From positions 3,658,001 to 3,722,000 of the forward strand of contig NZ_CP036282.1 of NCBI RefSeq assembly GCF_006974105.1: DNA of 64,000 nucleotides. Direction: 5' to 3'. Positions 26,481 to 35,581 of the stretch are shown piece by piece; position 1 is the stretch's first letter, and each line of letters opens with the position of its first letter. The position numbers were made by a program, and so were the translations under genes. The stretch is from Rhodoferax aquaticus (GTDB taxonomy: Bacteria > Pseudomonadota > Gammaproteobacteria > Burkholderiales > Burkholderiaceae_C). A model generated the notes under the pieces. The model was given only the letters and a program-made list of their open reading frames with translations, had not been told where the DNA came from and ran no database searches.

Positions 26481-27728
26481 ATGGCACTGCAATTTCACCC
26501 TCCCCATAGCCGTGTGTTTTCACGCATGGCAGAACTCCACCCAGAACTCACCGCATTGCGTCGGGACTTGCATGCCCACCCTGAGCTGGGGTTTGAAGAG
26601 GTGTACACCTCGGCACGGGTCATTGAGTCGCTCAAGGTGTGCGGGGTGGACGCAATTCACACTGGCTTGGGCAAGACGGGGGTGGTGGCCGTGATTGAAG
26701 GACGTGGCGGCAAAGCCGCGTCCACCTTGCCCCACCCAATGATTGGGCTGCGGGCCGATATGGACGCGCTGCCCATGGCCGAGGGCAGCGAGGTGCCTTG
26801 GCAATCCACCAAGCAGGGCTTGATGCACGGCTGCGGGCACGATGGACACACGGCGATGTTGGTTGGCGCCGCACGGTACTTGGCTGAGACGCGCAACTTC
26901 AGCGGCACCGCCGTTTTGATTTTTCAGCCGGGGGAAGAAGGCTATGCGGGTGCGCGCGCCATGATGGAAGACGGCTTGTTTGAACGCTTCCCGGTTCAGT
27001 CGGTCTACGCCATGCACAACTGGCCTGCCATGCCCCCCGGCACCGTGGGTATCAACCCCGGTGCGATGTGCGCGGCGGCAGACCGCGTGACGATAGAGAT
27101 TACCGGGCGCGGTGGCCACGGCGCGCACCCCTACCAAACCGTAGACCCGGTGCTGGTGGCGGCCCACATCATCACGGCAGTGCAAAGCATTGTGTCGCGC
27201 AATGTGAAGGCCATTGACAGCGCCGTCATCAGCCTGTGTGCCATGCAGGCGGGAGACATCAACGCCATGAGTGTGGTGCCCGAATCGGCCACGCTGGTGG
27301 GTACGGTGCGCACCTTTAACCCATTGGTGCAAGACTTGGTCGAGCGCCGCTTGCATGAGCTCTGCACTGCCGTTGCTACTGGCTTTGGTGCCACCGCACA
27401 AGTCACCTTTGAGCGCATGTACCCCGCCACCATCAATACGGCGGCTGAGGCGCAGTTTGCTGGGGATGTGGCTGCTTCTCTGCTGGGCGAGGCCAAGGTG
27501 GTGCGCAATCTGGAGCCCAGCATGGGGGCGGAAGATTTCTCGTTCATGCTGCAAGCCAAACCGGGGGCCTATTTCCGCTTGGGGCAAGGCACAGAGTCCG
27601 GCCCAAGCTCTTGCTATTTGCACAATAACCGCTACGACTTTAACGACGAGGTGCTGCCTTTGGGAGCGGCTTTGTTTGCCAGTTTGGTTGAGCAAGCCAT
27701 GCCGATGCAAGGCTCGGGAGCGCCATAG
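26481..27728 (+). CDS. M20 family amidohydrolase (hippurate hydrolase/IAA-amino acid hydrolase-like)
   Basis: A 415-aa cytoplasmic metallo-amidohydrolase of the M20D group, which removes N-acyl groups from amino acids. Family motifs are DLHAHPELGFEE at the N-terminus, IGLRADMDALPM near residue 85, MHGCGHDGHTAML near 115 (metal ligands), FQPGEEGYAGARAM near 150 (Glu-Glu), MHNWPAMPPG near 185 and SMGAEDFSFMLQ near 350. The start at 26481 is preferred to 26442, which falls inside the porin 4 terminator; 26526 is also possible. The substrate cannot be told. It converges on hexR with a repeat/palindrome between them. Confidence 0.9.
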   Translation: MALQFHPPHSRVFSRMAELHPELTALRRDLHAHPELGFEEVYTSARVIESLKVCGVDAIHTGLGKTGVVAVIEGRGGKAASTLPHPMIGLRADMDALPMAEGSEVPWQSTKQGLMHGCGHDGHTAMLVGAARYLAETRNFSGTAVLIFQPGEEGYAGARAMMEDGLFERFPVQSVYAMHNWPAMPPGTVGINPGAMCAAADRVTIEITGRGGHGAHPYQTVDPVLVAAHIITAVQSIVSRNVKAIDSAVISLCAMQAGDINAMSVVPESATLVGTVRTFNPLVQDLVERRLHELCTAVATGFGATAQVTFERMYPATINTAAEAQFAGDVAASLLGEAKVVRNLEPSMGAEDFSFMLQAKPGAYFRLGQGTESGPSSCYLHNNRYDFNDEVLPLGAALFASLVEQAMPMQGSGAP

Positions 27729-27733
27729 ACAAT

Positions 27734-27768
27734 GCGCAAATTGCTACTGTTTATATAGCTGCTTGCGC
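27734..27768 (-). repeat. Interspersed ~30-bp repeat, copy B (intergenic palindrome)
   Basis: Read on the minus strand it begins GCGCAAGCAGCTA and continues to AGTAGCAATTTGCGC, so here the unit is also an imperfect inverted repeat (GCGCAA...TTGCGC). It sits between the convergent 3' ends of the M20 and hexR genes and could contribute to bidirectional termination. Confidence 0.6.
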
Positions 27769-27809
27769 ATATCCCATGCGCGCCAGCAGCCCTTTCGCCC
27801 CTGACACAA

Positions 27810-28658
27810 TCAAGCGTAGCGCTTGTTACGTAGGTTGTGCTTCATCTCACGCAACAGGGGTTGCAGCTTGTCCCCGCCAATGCGCAGCGCCACGCTGGTG
27901 GCCAAGATGTCTACGATCATCAAATGCAAGAGGCGCGACACCATGGGGCTGTAGCGGTCAAAGCCCTCTGGGTGGTCGGCACACAAGTGGATGTTGCCCG
28001 CGCTGGCCAAGGGCGAGCCGCTGGCGGTAATCACAATAGTGGTGGCACCGTTTTTGCGGGCAATGTCGCACGCGTCCATCAGGTCGCGGGTGCGGCCGGA
28101 GTTGCTGATCACCACCACGCAGTCGCCAGGGCCCAGGATGGACGCGCTCATGACCTGCATGTGGCCGTCGCTGTACGCCGTGGTGTTGATGCCTAGGCGA
28201 AAGAACTTGTGCTGCGCGTCTTGTGCCACGATGCCTGAGTTGCCCACGCCAAAGAACTGAATTTGGCGGCCCTCTTTGTAGGCCTCCACCAAGGCAAACA
28301 CCGCTTTCTCAATGGCCACGGTCGATGCGTCATTGCGGTAACGTAAAAACGCGGCCACGGTGTTGTCGATGACCTTGACCGTAACGTCGCTGATTTTGTC
28401 GTCCGCATCCACGCTACGGTGGATGAAGGGCACGCCTTCGTTCACCGTGCCAGCGAGTTTGAGCTTGAAGTCAGCCAAACCATCGTAGCCCACGCTGCGG
28501 CAAAAACGCACCACCGTGGGTTTACTCACATGGGAGCGGTCGGCCAGTTCACTGACCGGCAGTTTGGCAAACGCACGCGGATCGGCCAAGCACAGCTTGC
28601 CCACGCGTTGCTCAGCGGGAGCCAAGGAAGGTAGGGAGGCTTTGATTCGATCTAGCAT
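27810..28658 (-). CDS. hexR: RpiR-family regulator HexR
   Basis: A 282-aa transcription factor with an N-terminal RpiR-type helix-turn-helix (residues ~1-80; SELADRSHVSKPTVVRFCRS is the recognition region) and a C-terminal SIS sugar-phosphate binding domain (residues ~120-260; FFGVGNSGIVAQDAQHKF and VVVISNSGRTRDLMDAC). HexR proteins repress central sugar genes and are released by 2-keto-3-deoxy-6-phosphogluconate. The start at 28658 has AAGGA at suitable distance; a longer in-frame start at 28748 would run into zwf. It follows zwf by 23 bases, matching the known zwf-hexR linkage, so HexR probably controls its own operon and the divergent tal-pgi. Confidence 0.9.
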   Translation of the reverse strand: MLDRIKASLPSLAPAEQRVGKLCLADPRAFAKLPVSELADRSHVSKPTVVRFCRSVGYDGLADFKLKLAGTVNEGVPFIHRSVDADDKISDVTVKVIDNTVAAFLRYRNDASTVAIEKAVFALVEAYKEGRQIQFFGVGNSGIVAQDAQHKFFRLGINTTAYSDGHMQVMSASILGPGDCVVVISNSGRTRDLMDACDIARKNGATTIVITASGSPLASAGNIHLCADHPEGFDRYSPMVSRLLHLMIVDILATSVALRIGGDKLQPLLREMKHNLRNKRYA

Positions 28659-28681
28659 GGTGTGTCCTTTGTGCGAAAAGA

Positions 28682-30148
28682 TCAGCTCTCTTCGCTCCAG
28701 CAAAACCCGTCGCGCGCAATCATGGCGCTTGAGGCACTGGGCCCCCAAGTGCCAGAGTTGTACAAGCGTGGGCCTTGGGCGTCATTGGCCCAGAACTCCA
28801 GCATGGGTTCCACCCAACGCCAAGCTTCTTCTTGCTCGTCGCTGCGCACAAACAAATTCAAACGCCCGTCAATCACGTCCAGCAGCAAGCGCTCATACGC
28901 GCCTACCCGGCCCGAGCCGAAGCGTTTATCAAAGTCCAAGTCCAGCTGCACGGGCACCAAAGACTGGCCGGCTGCATGCGTGGTCTTGCGGTTGTCTTGG
29001 CCTTGCGCCAAGAGGTGCAACTCCAAGCCGTCTTTGGGCTGCAAGTTAATTACCAAACGGTTGGCCATGCCGATTTGCGAGTTGAAAATGGCGTGCGGTG
29101 TGGGGTGAAAGTTCACCACGATACGCGCATCGCGCCCCGCCAAACGTTTGCCGGTGCGGATGTAAAACGGCACGCCCGCCCAGCGCCAATTGGAAATCTC
29201 GGTGCGCAGTGCCACAAAGGTCTCGGTGTTGCTTTGGGGATTCACACCTGGCTCTTCGCGGTAGCCTGGCACTTTGCCACCGCCGCTGGTGCCGCTAGCG
29301 TACTGGCCGCGCACCACATCTTGCGACAAAGACTCTTGGGTCCAAGGCTTCAAGGAACGCAGTACCTTGAGTTTTTCATCGCGAATGGCATCGGCATGCG
29401 AGTTAATGGGCGGCTCCATACCAATAGCGCACAGCAACTGCAAGGCGTGGTTTTGTACCATGTCACGCAGGGCACCGGTGGTCTCGTAAAACGCACCACG
29501 GCTCTCTACGCCTAGGTCTTCGGCAATGGTGATTTGGATGTTGGCAATGTGCTCACGGCGCCACAGCGGCTCAAACAAGGCGTTGCCAAAGCGCAGAGCA
29601 AACAAGTTTTGCACCGCAGGCTTGCCCAGGTAGTGGTCGATACGGAAAACTTGGTTTTCTTCAAAGATGCCGCGCACCGTTTGGTTGATCGCGCGGTTGG
29701 AGGCGAGGTCGTGGCCCAAGGGCTTCTCTAAGACCACGCGGGTTTTGGCGTTGTTGAGGCCTACGGCGCCTAGTTGTTCGCACACAGTGGTGAACAGGGA
29801 GGGCGCCGTTGCCACGTACAACACCACGGTGTCGGCATTGCGCTCTTGCAAGGTGCTGGCCAAGCGGGCGTAGTCGGCGGGCTTGGACAGGTCCATGCGC
29901 ACAAATTCCAACAAGGCTGCAAAGCGGGCAAATTCTTCGGCGCTGGGGCGTTTGGCCAGGTCCACCTTGTCAAAACGGGACTGAATGAGCGACCGGTACT
30001 GGTCATGGCTCAGGTCATCACGGCCTACGCCGATGATGCGTCCGCCCTCTGGCAGCGTGCCATGGCGAAAGGCTTGAAACAAGGCGGGCATGAGCTTGCG
30101 CCAAGCCAAATCACCGGTACCACCAAACAAGACTAGATCAAAGCTCAT
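28682..30148 (-). CDS. zwf: Glucose-6-phosphate 1-dehydrogenase
   Basis: Oxidises glucose 6-phosphate to 6-phosphogluconolactone with NADP+, the entry to the Entner-Doudoroff and oxidative pentose-phosphate routes. 488 aa is typical. The N-terminal dinucleotide motif is LFGGTGDLAWRKLMPAL and the catalytic signature is RIDHYLGKPAVQNL near residue 175, followed by FRFGNALFEPLWRR (here LRFGNALFEPLW). It is the first gene of a minus-strand operon with hexR and is divergent from tal; the intergenic region holds an 8-bp inverted repeat. Confidence 0.96.
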   Translation of the reverse strand: MSFDLVLFGGTGDLAWRKLMPALFQAFRHGTLPEGGRIIGVGRDDLSHDQYRSLIQSRFDKVDLAKRPSAEEFARFAALLEFVRMDLSKPADYARLASTLQERNADTVVLYVATAPSLFTTVCEQLGAVGLNNAKTRVVLEKPLGHDLASNRAINQTVRGIFEENQVFRIDHYLGKPAVQNLFALRFGNALFEPLWRREHIANIQITIAEDLGVESRGAFYETTGALRDMVQNHALQLLCAIGMEPPINSHADAIRDEKLKVLRSLKPWTQESLSQDVVRGQYASGTSGGGKVPGYREEPGVNPQSNTETFVALRTEISNWRWAGVPFYIRTGKRLAGRDARIVVNFHPTPHAIFNSQIGMANRLVINLQPKDGLELHLLAQGQDNRKTTHAAGQSLVPVQLDLDFDKRFGSGRVGAYERLLLDVIDGRLNLFVRSDEQEEAWRWVEPMLEFWANDAQGPRLYNSGTWGPSASSAMIARDGFCWSEES

Positions 30149-30155
30149 GATTTCG

Positions 30156-30187
30156 AGTTACATAAATAATGACGTTGTAATGTAACT
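30156..30187. promoter_or_regulatory. Inverted repeat between zwf and tal, candidate HexR operator
   Basis: Perfect 8-bp arms AGTTACAT (30156-30163) and ATGTAACT (30180-30187) with a 16-base spacer, directly upstream of zwf and about 60 bases before tal. The inner TTACA/TGTAA blocks resemble halves of the HexR consensus known from gammaproteobacteria, though the spacing differs. Confidence 0.5.
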
Positions 30188-30245
30188 TTGTTTCAACCAT
30201 AATTCAAGGCTGTTTTCCCCAACTTTTTGCAATATTTCGCTCTGA

Positions 30246-31202
30246 ATGGCCACCATGAACCAACTCGACGCGCTCAAACAATTCACCACCGTAGTGGCAG
30301 ACACCGGTGACTTCAAACAGCTGGGGGCTTACCTGCCGCAAGACGCCACCACCAACCCGTCCTTGATCTTGAAGGCGGTGCAAAAAGCCGACTACGCGCC
30401 TTTGCTCAAAGACACGGTGAACCAATTCCGTGGTCGCCCGCTGGACGAAATCATGGACCGCCTGCTGGTGCGTTTTGGCTGCGAGATTTTGAACATCATC
30501 CCCGGTCGTGTGTCTACCGAAGTCGACGCCCGCCTGAGCTTTAACACCGAAGCCACTGTAGCCCGTGGTGAGCGCTTGATTGAGCTCTACCAAGCCCAAG
30601 GCGTGCATACCGACCGCGTGCTCATCAAAGTAGCGTCCACGTGGGAAGGCATCCAAGCTGCTGCCCAACTGGAGCGCAAAGGCATTCACACCAACCTGAC
30701 ATTGCTGTTCTCGTTTTGCCAAGCGGTGGCCTGCGGCCAAGCCAAGGTGCAACTCATTTCCCCGTTTGTGGGCCGCATTTACGACTGGTACAAAAAGTCT
30801 GCCGGGGCCGCATGGGTAGAAGCCGACAACACCTTGGCCAATGACCCGGGCGTGAAGTCCGTAACCGCCATCTACAACTACTACAAAAAGTTTGGCATCC
30901 AAACCGAAGTCATGGGCGCGAGCTTTCGCAACGTAGGCCAAATTACCGCCTTGGCAGGCTGCGACCTCTTGACCATCAGCCCTGAGCTGCTAGCGTCTTT
31001 GGCTGCTAGCGAGGCGCCTTTGGCTCCAGCGCTCAGCGCGCAAGCCGCACAGGCTTTGGACTTGCAGCATGTGTCTTACGACGAAAAGAGTTTCCGCTTG
31101 GCAATGAACGAAGACGCCATGGCCACGGAAAAACTGGCCGAAGGCATTCGCGGTTTCTGCGTAGACGCCGTAAAGCTCGACCAGCTCTTGCTAGGGGCCT
31201 AA
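30246..31202 (+). CDS. tal: Transaldolase
   Basis: Moves a dihydroxyacetone unit between sugar phosphates in the non-oxidative pentose-phosphate pathway. 318 aa, the TalA/TalB size. The motif [12 protein letters not shown] near residue 33 and the Schiff-base lysine in [12 protein letters not shown] near 130 are clear, and GRIYDWYKK near 180 is family-typical. Two ATG codons are possible, 30246 and 30255; the first is used here. The stop is 3 bases before pgi, so the two are co-transcribed, and the operon faces zwf-hexR. Confidence 0.96.
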   Translation: MATMNQLDALKQFTTVVADTGDFKQLGAYLPQDATTNPSLILKAVQKADYAPLLKDTVNQFRGRPLDEIMDRLLVRFGCEILNIIPGRVSTEVDARLSFNTEATVARGERLIELYQAQGVHTDRVLIKVASTWEGIQAAAQLERKGIHTNLTLLFSFCQAVACGQAKVQLISPFVGRIYDWYKKSAGAAWVEADNTLANDPGVKSVTAIYNYYKKFGIQTEVMGASFRNVGQITALAGCDLLTISPELLASLAASEAPLAPALSAQAAQALDLQHVSYDEKSFRLAMNEDAMATEKLAEGIRGFCVDAVKLDQLLLGA

Positions 31203-31205
31203 AGC

Positions 31206-32774
31206 ATGGCGCGTACCCGTTGCGACCGCACCCCGGCCTGGGGTGCGCTACAAGCTGCCTACAAGGCTAGCGGACAAGCGTTTGACCTGCGTAACGCCTT
31301 TGCGGCTGACGCCCAACGCTTTGCGACCTTTAGCCAAGAGGCGCCCTATGTGTTTGCCGACTTGTCCAAGAACCGCTTGGACGCGCAAACCCAAGGCTTG
31401 CTGTTCGACTTGGCGCGCCAAAGCGGCGTGCTAGAGCACCGCGATGCCATGTTCGCTGGCGAAAAAATCAACGCCACCGAAGGCCGCGAGGTTTTGCACA
31501 CCTTGTTGCGAAAACCGGCCTCTGCGCCCACCAATACTGCGCAAGCAGCTAGCACTTTTATAGCAGATGAGTTAGCCAAGGTGCATAGCACGTTGGACGC
31601 CATGCTGGCCTATGCCGAAATCGTGCGCGCGGATGGCGCGATTACCGACGTGGTGAACATCGGCATTGGCGGCTCTGACCTTGGCCCGCAAATGGCCGTG
31701 CTGGCGCTAGACGCATTTGCCACCAGCGGCAAACGCATGCACTTTGTGAGCAATGTGGACGGCCACGAGCTCGCCGCCAAGCTGCCCCAGCTCAAGCCCG
31801 AGAGCACGGTGTTTTTGATCGCCAGCAAGACCTTCACCACCATTGAGACCATGACAAACGCGGCCTCCGCCAAGGCATGGTTTGAATCGCAAGGTGGCTC
31901 CGACATTGCCCGCCACTTTGCGGCCCTCACGACCAACGTGGCGGCGGCCAATGCCTTTGGCATTACCACCACCTTTGGCTTTTGGGACTGGGTGGGCGGG
32001 CGTTACTCCATGTGGTCTGCCATTGGCTTGCCGATTGCGATTGCGATTGGCGCAGCGTGCTTCCGCGATTTGCTGGCAGGCGCGCATGCCATGGATGAAC
32101 ACTTCCGCACCGCGCCGCTAGAAAGCAACTTGCCGGTGCGCCTGGGGCTCTTGGACGTGTGGTACCGCAATTTCCACGGCTTCAGCAGCCGCAGCATTGC
32201 GCCCTACCACAGCGCGCTACGCCGCCTGCCCGCCTACCTGCAACAGCTAGAGATGGAAAGCAACGGCAAGCGTGTGGATGCTGCTGGCGAGGCCCTGCCG
32301 TTTGACAGCTGCCCGGTCTTGTGGGGTGAGCCTGGCACCAATGGCCAGCACGCCTACTTCCAGATGTTGCACCAAGGGACCGAAGTGGTGCCCGTGGAAT
32401 TCATCGCCGTCAAAAAAGCACGCCACGATTTGAAGGGCCACCACCCCATGCTGCTGGCCAACGTGCTGGCGCAGGCGCAGGCCTTGATGGTGGGGAAAAG
32501 TGATATTGGAGGCCACAAGCATTTCACCGGCAACCGCCCCAGCACCTTTTTGCTATTGGATGACTTGACGCCTGCCTCGTTGGGTGCATTGATTGCGCTG
32601 CAAGAACACCGGGTGTTTGTCAGCGGTAGCCTCTGGGGTATTAATAGCTTTGACCAATGGGGCGTGGAGCTGGGCAAGGTCTTGGCCAAAGACATTGAAC
32701 CCCGCTTGGCCTCGGGAGATGCGACGGGGCTAGACGGTTCTACGGCGGGCTTATTGGCGCGTTTGCGGGCTTGA
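31206..32774 (+). CDS. pgi: Glucose-6-phosphate isomerase
   Basis: Interconverts glucose 6-phosphate and fructose 6-phosphate. 522 aa, slightly shorter than E. coli Pgi (549). Signature stretches are NIGIGGSDLGPQMAV near residue 150, SKTFTTIETMTNA near 205, FGFWDWVGGRYSMWSAIGLP near 260 (sugar-phosphate loop), and GGHKHFTGNRPS near 435. It is the second gene of the tal-pgi operon. A copy of the interspersed repeat lies inside the coding sequence at 31539-31568 and is translated as QAASTFIADE, between two conserved blocks. Confidence 0.95.
   Translation: MARTRCDRTPAWGALQAAYKASGQAFDLRNAFAADAQRFATFSQEAPYVFADLSKNRLDAQTQGLLFDLARQSGVLEHRDAMFAGEKINATEGREVLHTLLRKPASAPTNTAQAASTFIADELAKVHSTLDAMLAYAEIVRADGAITDVVNIGIGGSDLGPQMAVLALDAFATSGKRMHFVSNVDGHELAAKLPQLKPESTVFLIASKTFTTIETMTNAASAKAWFESQGGSDIARHFAALTTNVAAANAFGITTTFGFWDWVGGRYSMWSAIGLPIAIAIGAACFRDLLAGAHAMDEHFRTAPLESNLPVRLGLLDVWYRNFHGFSSRSIAPYHSALRRLPAYLQQLEMESNGKRVDAAGEALPFDSCPVLWGEPGTNGQHAYFQMLHQGTEVVPVEFIAVKKARHDLKGHHPMLLANVLAQAQALMVGKSDIGGHKHFTGNRPSTFLLLDDLTPASLGALIALQEHRVFVSGSLWGINSFDQWGVELGKVLAKDIEPRLASGDATGLDGSTAGLLARLRA
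31539..31568 (+). repeat. Interspersed ~30-bp repeat, copy C (within pgi)
   Basis: Begins GCGCAAGCAGCTA and ends ATAGCAGAT ten bases later, the same layout as the intergenic copies. It is read in frame within pgi near codons 112-121, so it adds or replaces about ten residues in a surface-exposed part of the enzyme by inference. Confidence 0.55.
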
Positions 32775-32886
32775 CCTTCGTGGAGGGCGACACAACGGGA
32801 CATTGCGGCGGGCTCATACTGCCAAACGCGCAAAAATCGCCCGCCGCAACATCCCGCCGTGCCGCTTCGCTTCCACACCATTGACC

Positions 32887-34158
32887 ATGATCACACAGCA
32901 GCAAGCCCGCAACCTGCACCTCGCAGCGCAGGGCTTGCTGCAAGCGCCCGCGCGTGCTGCCAAGCGCTCCGATGTGGCGGCCAGCGTGCAGCGCATGGGG
33001 CTGCTGCAGATTGACACCATCCATGTGGTGGCGCGCAGCCCCTATTTGGTTTTGTTTTCTAGGTTGGGCCACTACCCGCGCCAGTGGCTTGAAGACGCCT
33101 TGGCCCAAGGGCAGTTGTTTGAAACCTGGGCCCACGAAGCTTGCTTTGCACCCGCCTCTGACCTACTGCACCACCGCGCGTACAACCGCGACGGCCGCAA
33201 GCACTGGGGCTTGGGCAAAGCAGAAGCGCTGCATGCCACCCAACGCCCCCATCTGGATAAGCTGCTGGCGCACATTGCAGCGAATGGCCCCGTCAAATCG
33301 TCTGACTTTGAACGACCTGAGGGCAGCAAAGGCGGTGCTTGGTGGGCTTGGAAAGACGAGAAACGTTGGCTAGAAACCCTGTTTGGCCGCGGCGAACTCA
33401 TGGTGCGGCAGCGGGACAAATTCCACCGGGTCTACGACCTCACCTCGCGCGTAGCGCCCGAAGCCTTGCTTGCAGAACAAGGGGGCCACGCCCCCACCGG
33501 TGTGCAGGCGCACCAGCAGTTCATCACCCAATCTATTGCCGCGCTGGGCATATGCCAAGCCCGGTGGGTCAACGACTACTACCGCCTCAAGCCCCGACTT
33601 AAAGATGCTGACCTCGACGCCTTGGTAGCAGACGGCACCGTGGTCCGGGTAGACGTGGAGGGCTGGGATGCGCCGGGCTATGTGCATAGCGCCCATGCCG
33701 CGCTGCTAAAAAAAGCACTCAAGGGGCAATTGCTGGCCAGCCACACAAGCCTGCTCTCGCCTTTTGACCCAGTGGTGTGGGACCGCGAGCGCGCATCCAC
33801 ACTGTTTGACTTTGACTACCGCTTGGAGTGCTACACGCCGGAACCCAAACGGGTCTATGGCTACTTTGTTCTGCCGATTTTGTGCCAGGGCGAACTCATA
33901 GGCCGGCTTGACGCCAAGGCCCACCGCAGCGAAGGTGTTTTTGAAGTGAAAGCACTGCACTGCCAAGGCCCTAGGCCGTGGTCTGAGCTGCAAATCAAGG
34001 CCGTGGCCCAGGCGCTGGTTGAATGCGCGCAATGGCACGACACGCCCACGGTCAACATCAGCCAGTGCCGTGCCAAAGGGCTCAAGCTTGCGCTGCAACG
34101 GGCTGTCAAAATGGCGTCGGTGCAGGCCAGTCCCTCCTTGCCCCAGTCGGCAGCTTGA
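32887..34158 (+). CDS. YcaQ/AlkX-type winged-helix DNA glycosylase
   Basis: A 423-aa member of the HTH_42 (DUF1006) family. E. coli YcaQ (AlkX) removes bases cross-linked by bis-alkylators such as nitrogen mustards. The catalytic Q-phi-D motif is visible as LLQIDTIHVV near residue 40; the sister AlkZ clade has Q-phi-Q. Other family segments are SPYLVLFSRLGHY, FETWAHEACFAP near 80 and LLSPFDPVVWDRERASTLFDF near 305 (cited as SPFDPVVWDRERA). The ATG at 32887 is preferred to an upstream in-frame ATG at 32803. It is ~110 bases past pgi and followed by a HAD hydrolase. Confidence 0.85.
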   Translation: MITQQQARNLHLAAQGLLQAPARAAKRSDVAASVQRMGLLQIDTIHVVARSPYLVLFSRLGHYPRQWLEDALAQGQLFETWAHEACFAPASDLLHHRAYNRDGRKHWGLGKAEALHATQRPHLDKLLAHIAANGPVKSSDFERPEGSKGGAWWAWKDEKRWLETLFGRGELMVRQRDKFHRVYDLTSRVAPEALLAEQGGHAPTGVQAHQQFITQSIAALGICQARWVNDYYRLKPRLKDADLDALVADGTVVRVDVEGWDAPGYVHSAHAALLKKALKGQLLASHTSLLSPFDPVVWDRERASTLFDFDYRLECYTPEPKRVYGYFVLPILCQGELIGRLDAKAHRSEGVFEVKALHCQGPRPWSELQIKAVAQALVECAQWHDTPTVNISQCRAKGLKLALQRAVKMASVQASPSLPQSAA

Positions 34159-34244
34159 GCCCCTGGCTGCCCCGCACGGTATGTGCCCCCTCTTCCCTTC
34201 GAACGCACAAGCGGATGCTTGGGCGAACACCTGAAAGCAGACGA

Positions 34245-34868
34245 ATGAACATTGTTTTTGATTTTGGCGCGGTGCTGTTTACCTGGCAGCCTGTGGTCTT
34301 GGCCGCGCAGCACTTCCCCACGCAAGCAGCCACCACGGCGCAAGCCGGGCATTTGGCCCACGCAATGTTTGCCCACGCCGACTGGCAAGCCTTTGACCGG
34401 GGCACGCTGCATATTGACGAGGTCATCACCCGCACCGCCGAACGCCTACAACTTGACCGCGCAGCGCTGCACCACTTAGTGCATGGCATTGGTGACTACT
34501 TGGTGCCCATGGCAGACAGCGTGCAACTACTGGAAGACCTGCACGCGCGCCGCCAGTCTGACCCCAGCGTGCGCCTGTATTACCTCTCCAACATGCCTGT
34601 GCCCTATGCCCGTGTGTTGGAGGCGCGCCATGGGTTTCTTAAGCGCTTTGACGGCGGCGTCTTCTCGGGCGATGTGCTGCAAATCAAGCCTGAACCGGCG
34701 ATCTACCAAACGCTGGAAGAGCGCTATGGGCTTAGGCCGCAAGACACCGTGTTCTTGGACGACTTGTTGCCCAACATCGCCGCAGCGCAGGCACGCGGTT
34801 GGCACGGCATCCACTTCAAAACGGCTGACGATGCGCGTGCTCAGCTCACGCACATACTAGGCAAATAG
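34245..34868 (+). CDS. HAD-superfamily hydrolase, YihX-like
   Basis: A 207-aa haloacid dehalogenase-like phosphatase. Motif I is VFDFGAVLFTW with the nucleophile Asp but Gly in place of the usual second Asp, as is common in the YihX-type group that includes alpha-D-glucose-1-phosphate phosphatase. Motif II is YYLSNMP (Ser-Asn) near 108, motif III includes QIKPEPAIYQ (Lys), and motif IV is VFLDDLLPNIAAA near 170. The cap domain lies between motifs I and II. The start at 34245 is chosen because motif I begins there; a longer open frame upstream overlaps the preceding gene. The substrate is not known. Confidence 0.85.
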   Translation: MNIVFDFGAVLFTWQPVVLAAQHFPTQAATTAQAGHLAHAMFAHADWQAFDRGTLHIDEVITRTAERLQLDRAALHHLVHGIGDYLVPMADSVQLLEDLHARRQSDPSVRLYYLSNMPVPYARVLEARHGFLKRFDGGVFSGDVLQIKPEPAIYQTLEERYGLRPQDTVFLDDLLPNIAAAQARGWHGIHFKTADDARAQLTHILGK

Positions 34869-34890
34869 GCCTCTAGCGCACATCCCTATT

Positions 34891-34920
34891 GCGCAAACAG
34901 CTACCAAACCTATAGCAAGC
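34891..34920 (+). repeat. Interspersed ~30-bp repeat, copy D (intergenic)
   Basis: Begins GCGCAAACAGCTA and ends TATAGCAAGC. As in copy E it is preceded by CTAGCGC and CCTATT, so the conserved unit extends ~20 bases to the left. It lies 14 bases before tag. Confidence 0.6.
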
Positions 34921-34933
34921 CCTCTCAAGCACT

Positions 34934-35557
34934 ATGACAGCATCCTCTAGCCCCACGCCGCACCGCTGCTTTTGGTGCGATGACTCGCAGCTCTACCGCG
35001 ACTACCACGACACGGAGTGGGGCTTTCCGGTGCACCAAGACACGCGCTTGTTTGAAAAGGTGTGCCTAGAGGGGTTCCAGTCGGGCTTGAGTTGGATCAC
35101 CATTTTGAAGAAGCGTGAAGCGTTTCGCGCGGCCTTTGCCGACTTTGACATTGCCCGTGTGGCCCGGTTTGGTGATGCGGACGTGGAAAGGTTGGTGGCA
35201 GATGCCGGCATCGTGCGGCACCGGGGCAAGATTGAAGCAGCCATCAACAACGCGCGCTGCGCGGAGAAGCTCTTGGAGTCACAAGACTCGCTGGCACACT
35301 ATTTTTGGAAGTTTGAGCCCTCACCCACCGCACGCCCTGCGCGCATCACCCGGGAGGCACTGCGCAGCATGACGCAGTCGCCCGAGTCGGTGGCTTTGTC
35401 CAAAGACCTCAAGCAACGCGGATTCAAGTTTGTAGGCCCCACCACCATGTACGCCTTGATGCAGGCCATGGGCTTGGTAAATGACCATGAAGAAGAATGC
35501 CATGTGCGCGCGGCGGCGCTGCAGGCGCGGGCCGCTTTAGCGCCTGTGTTGGGCTAA
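34934..35557 (+). CDS. tag: DNA-3-methyladenine glycosylase I
   Basis: Removes 3-methyladenine from alkylated DNA. 207 aa; E. coli Tag is 187 aa. The N-terminal zinc-ligand segment RCFWCDDSQLYRDYHDTEWG and the core FEKVCLEGFQSGLSWITILKK (shortened: EGFQSGLSWITILKKRE) with FVGPTTMYALMQAMGLVNDH are diagnostic, and HEEECHVR near residue 190 supplies the remaining zinc ligands. The ATG at 34934 gives a short Ser/Pro-rich leader. With the YcaQ-like gene two genes upstream, this is a small alkylation-repair neighbourhood, although separate promoters are likely. Confidence 0.94.
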   Translation: MTASSSPTPHRCFWCDDSQLYRDYHDTEWGFPVHQDTRLFEKVCLEGFQSGLSWITILKKREAFRAAFADFDIARVARFGDADVERLVADAGIVRHRGKIEAAINNARCAEKLLESQDSLAHYFWKFEPSPTARPARITREALRSMTQSPESVALSKDLKQRGFKFVGPTTMYALMQAMGLVNDHEEECHVRAAALQARAALAPVLG

Positions 35558-35581
35558 AGCGGCGCGAAACATCAACAGGGT

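Noticed and set aside
26520..27710. 396-codon antisense frame in the M20 gene
   Set aside because: Shadow of a GC-rich conserved gene; no recognisable domain.
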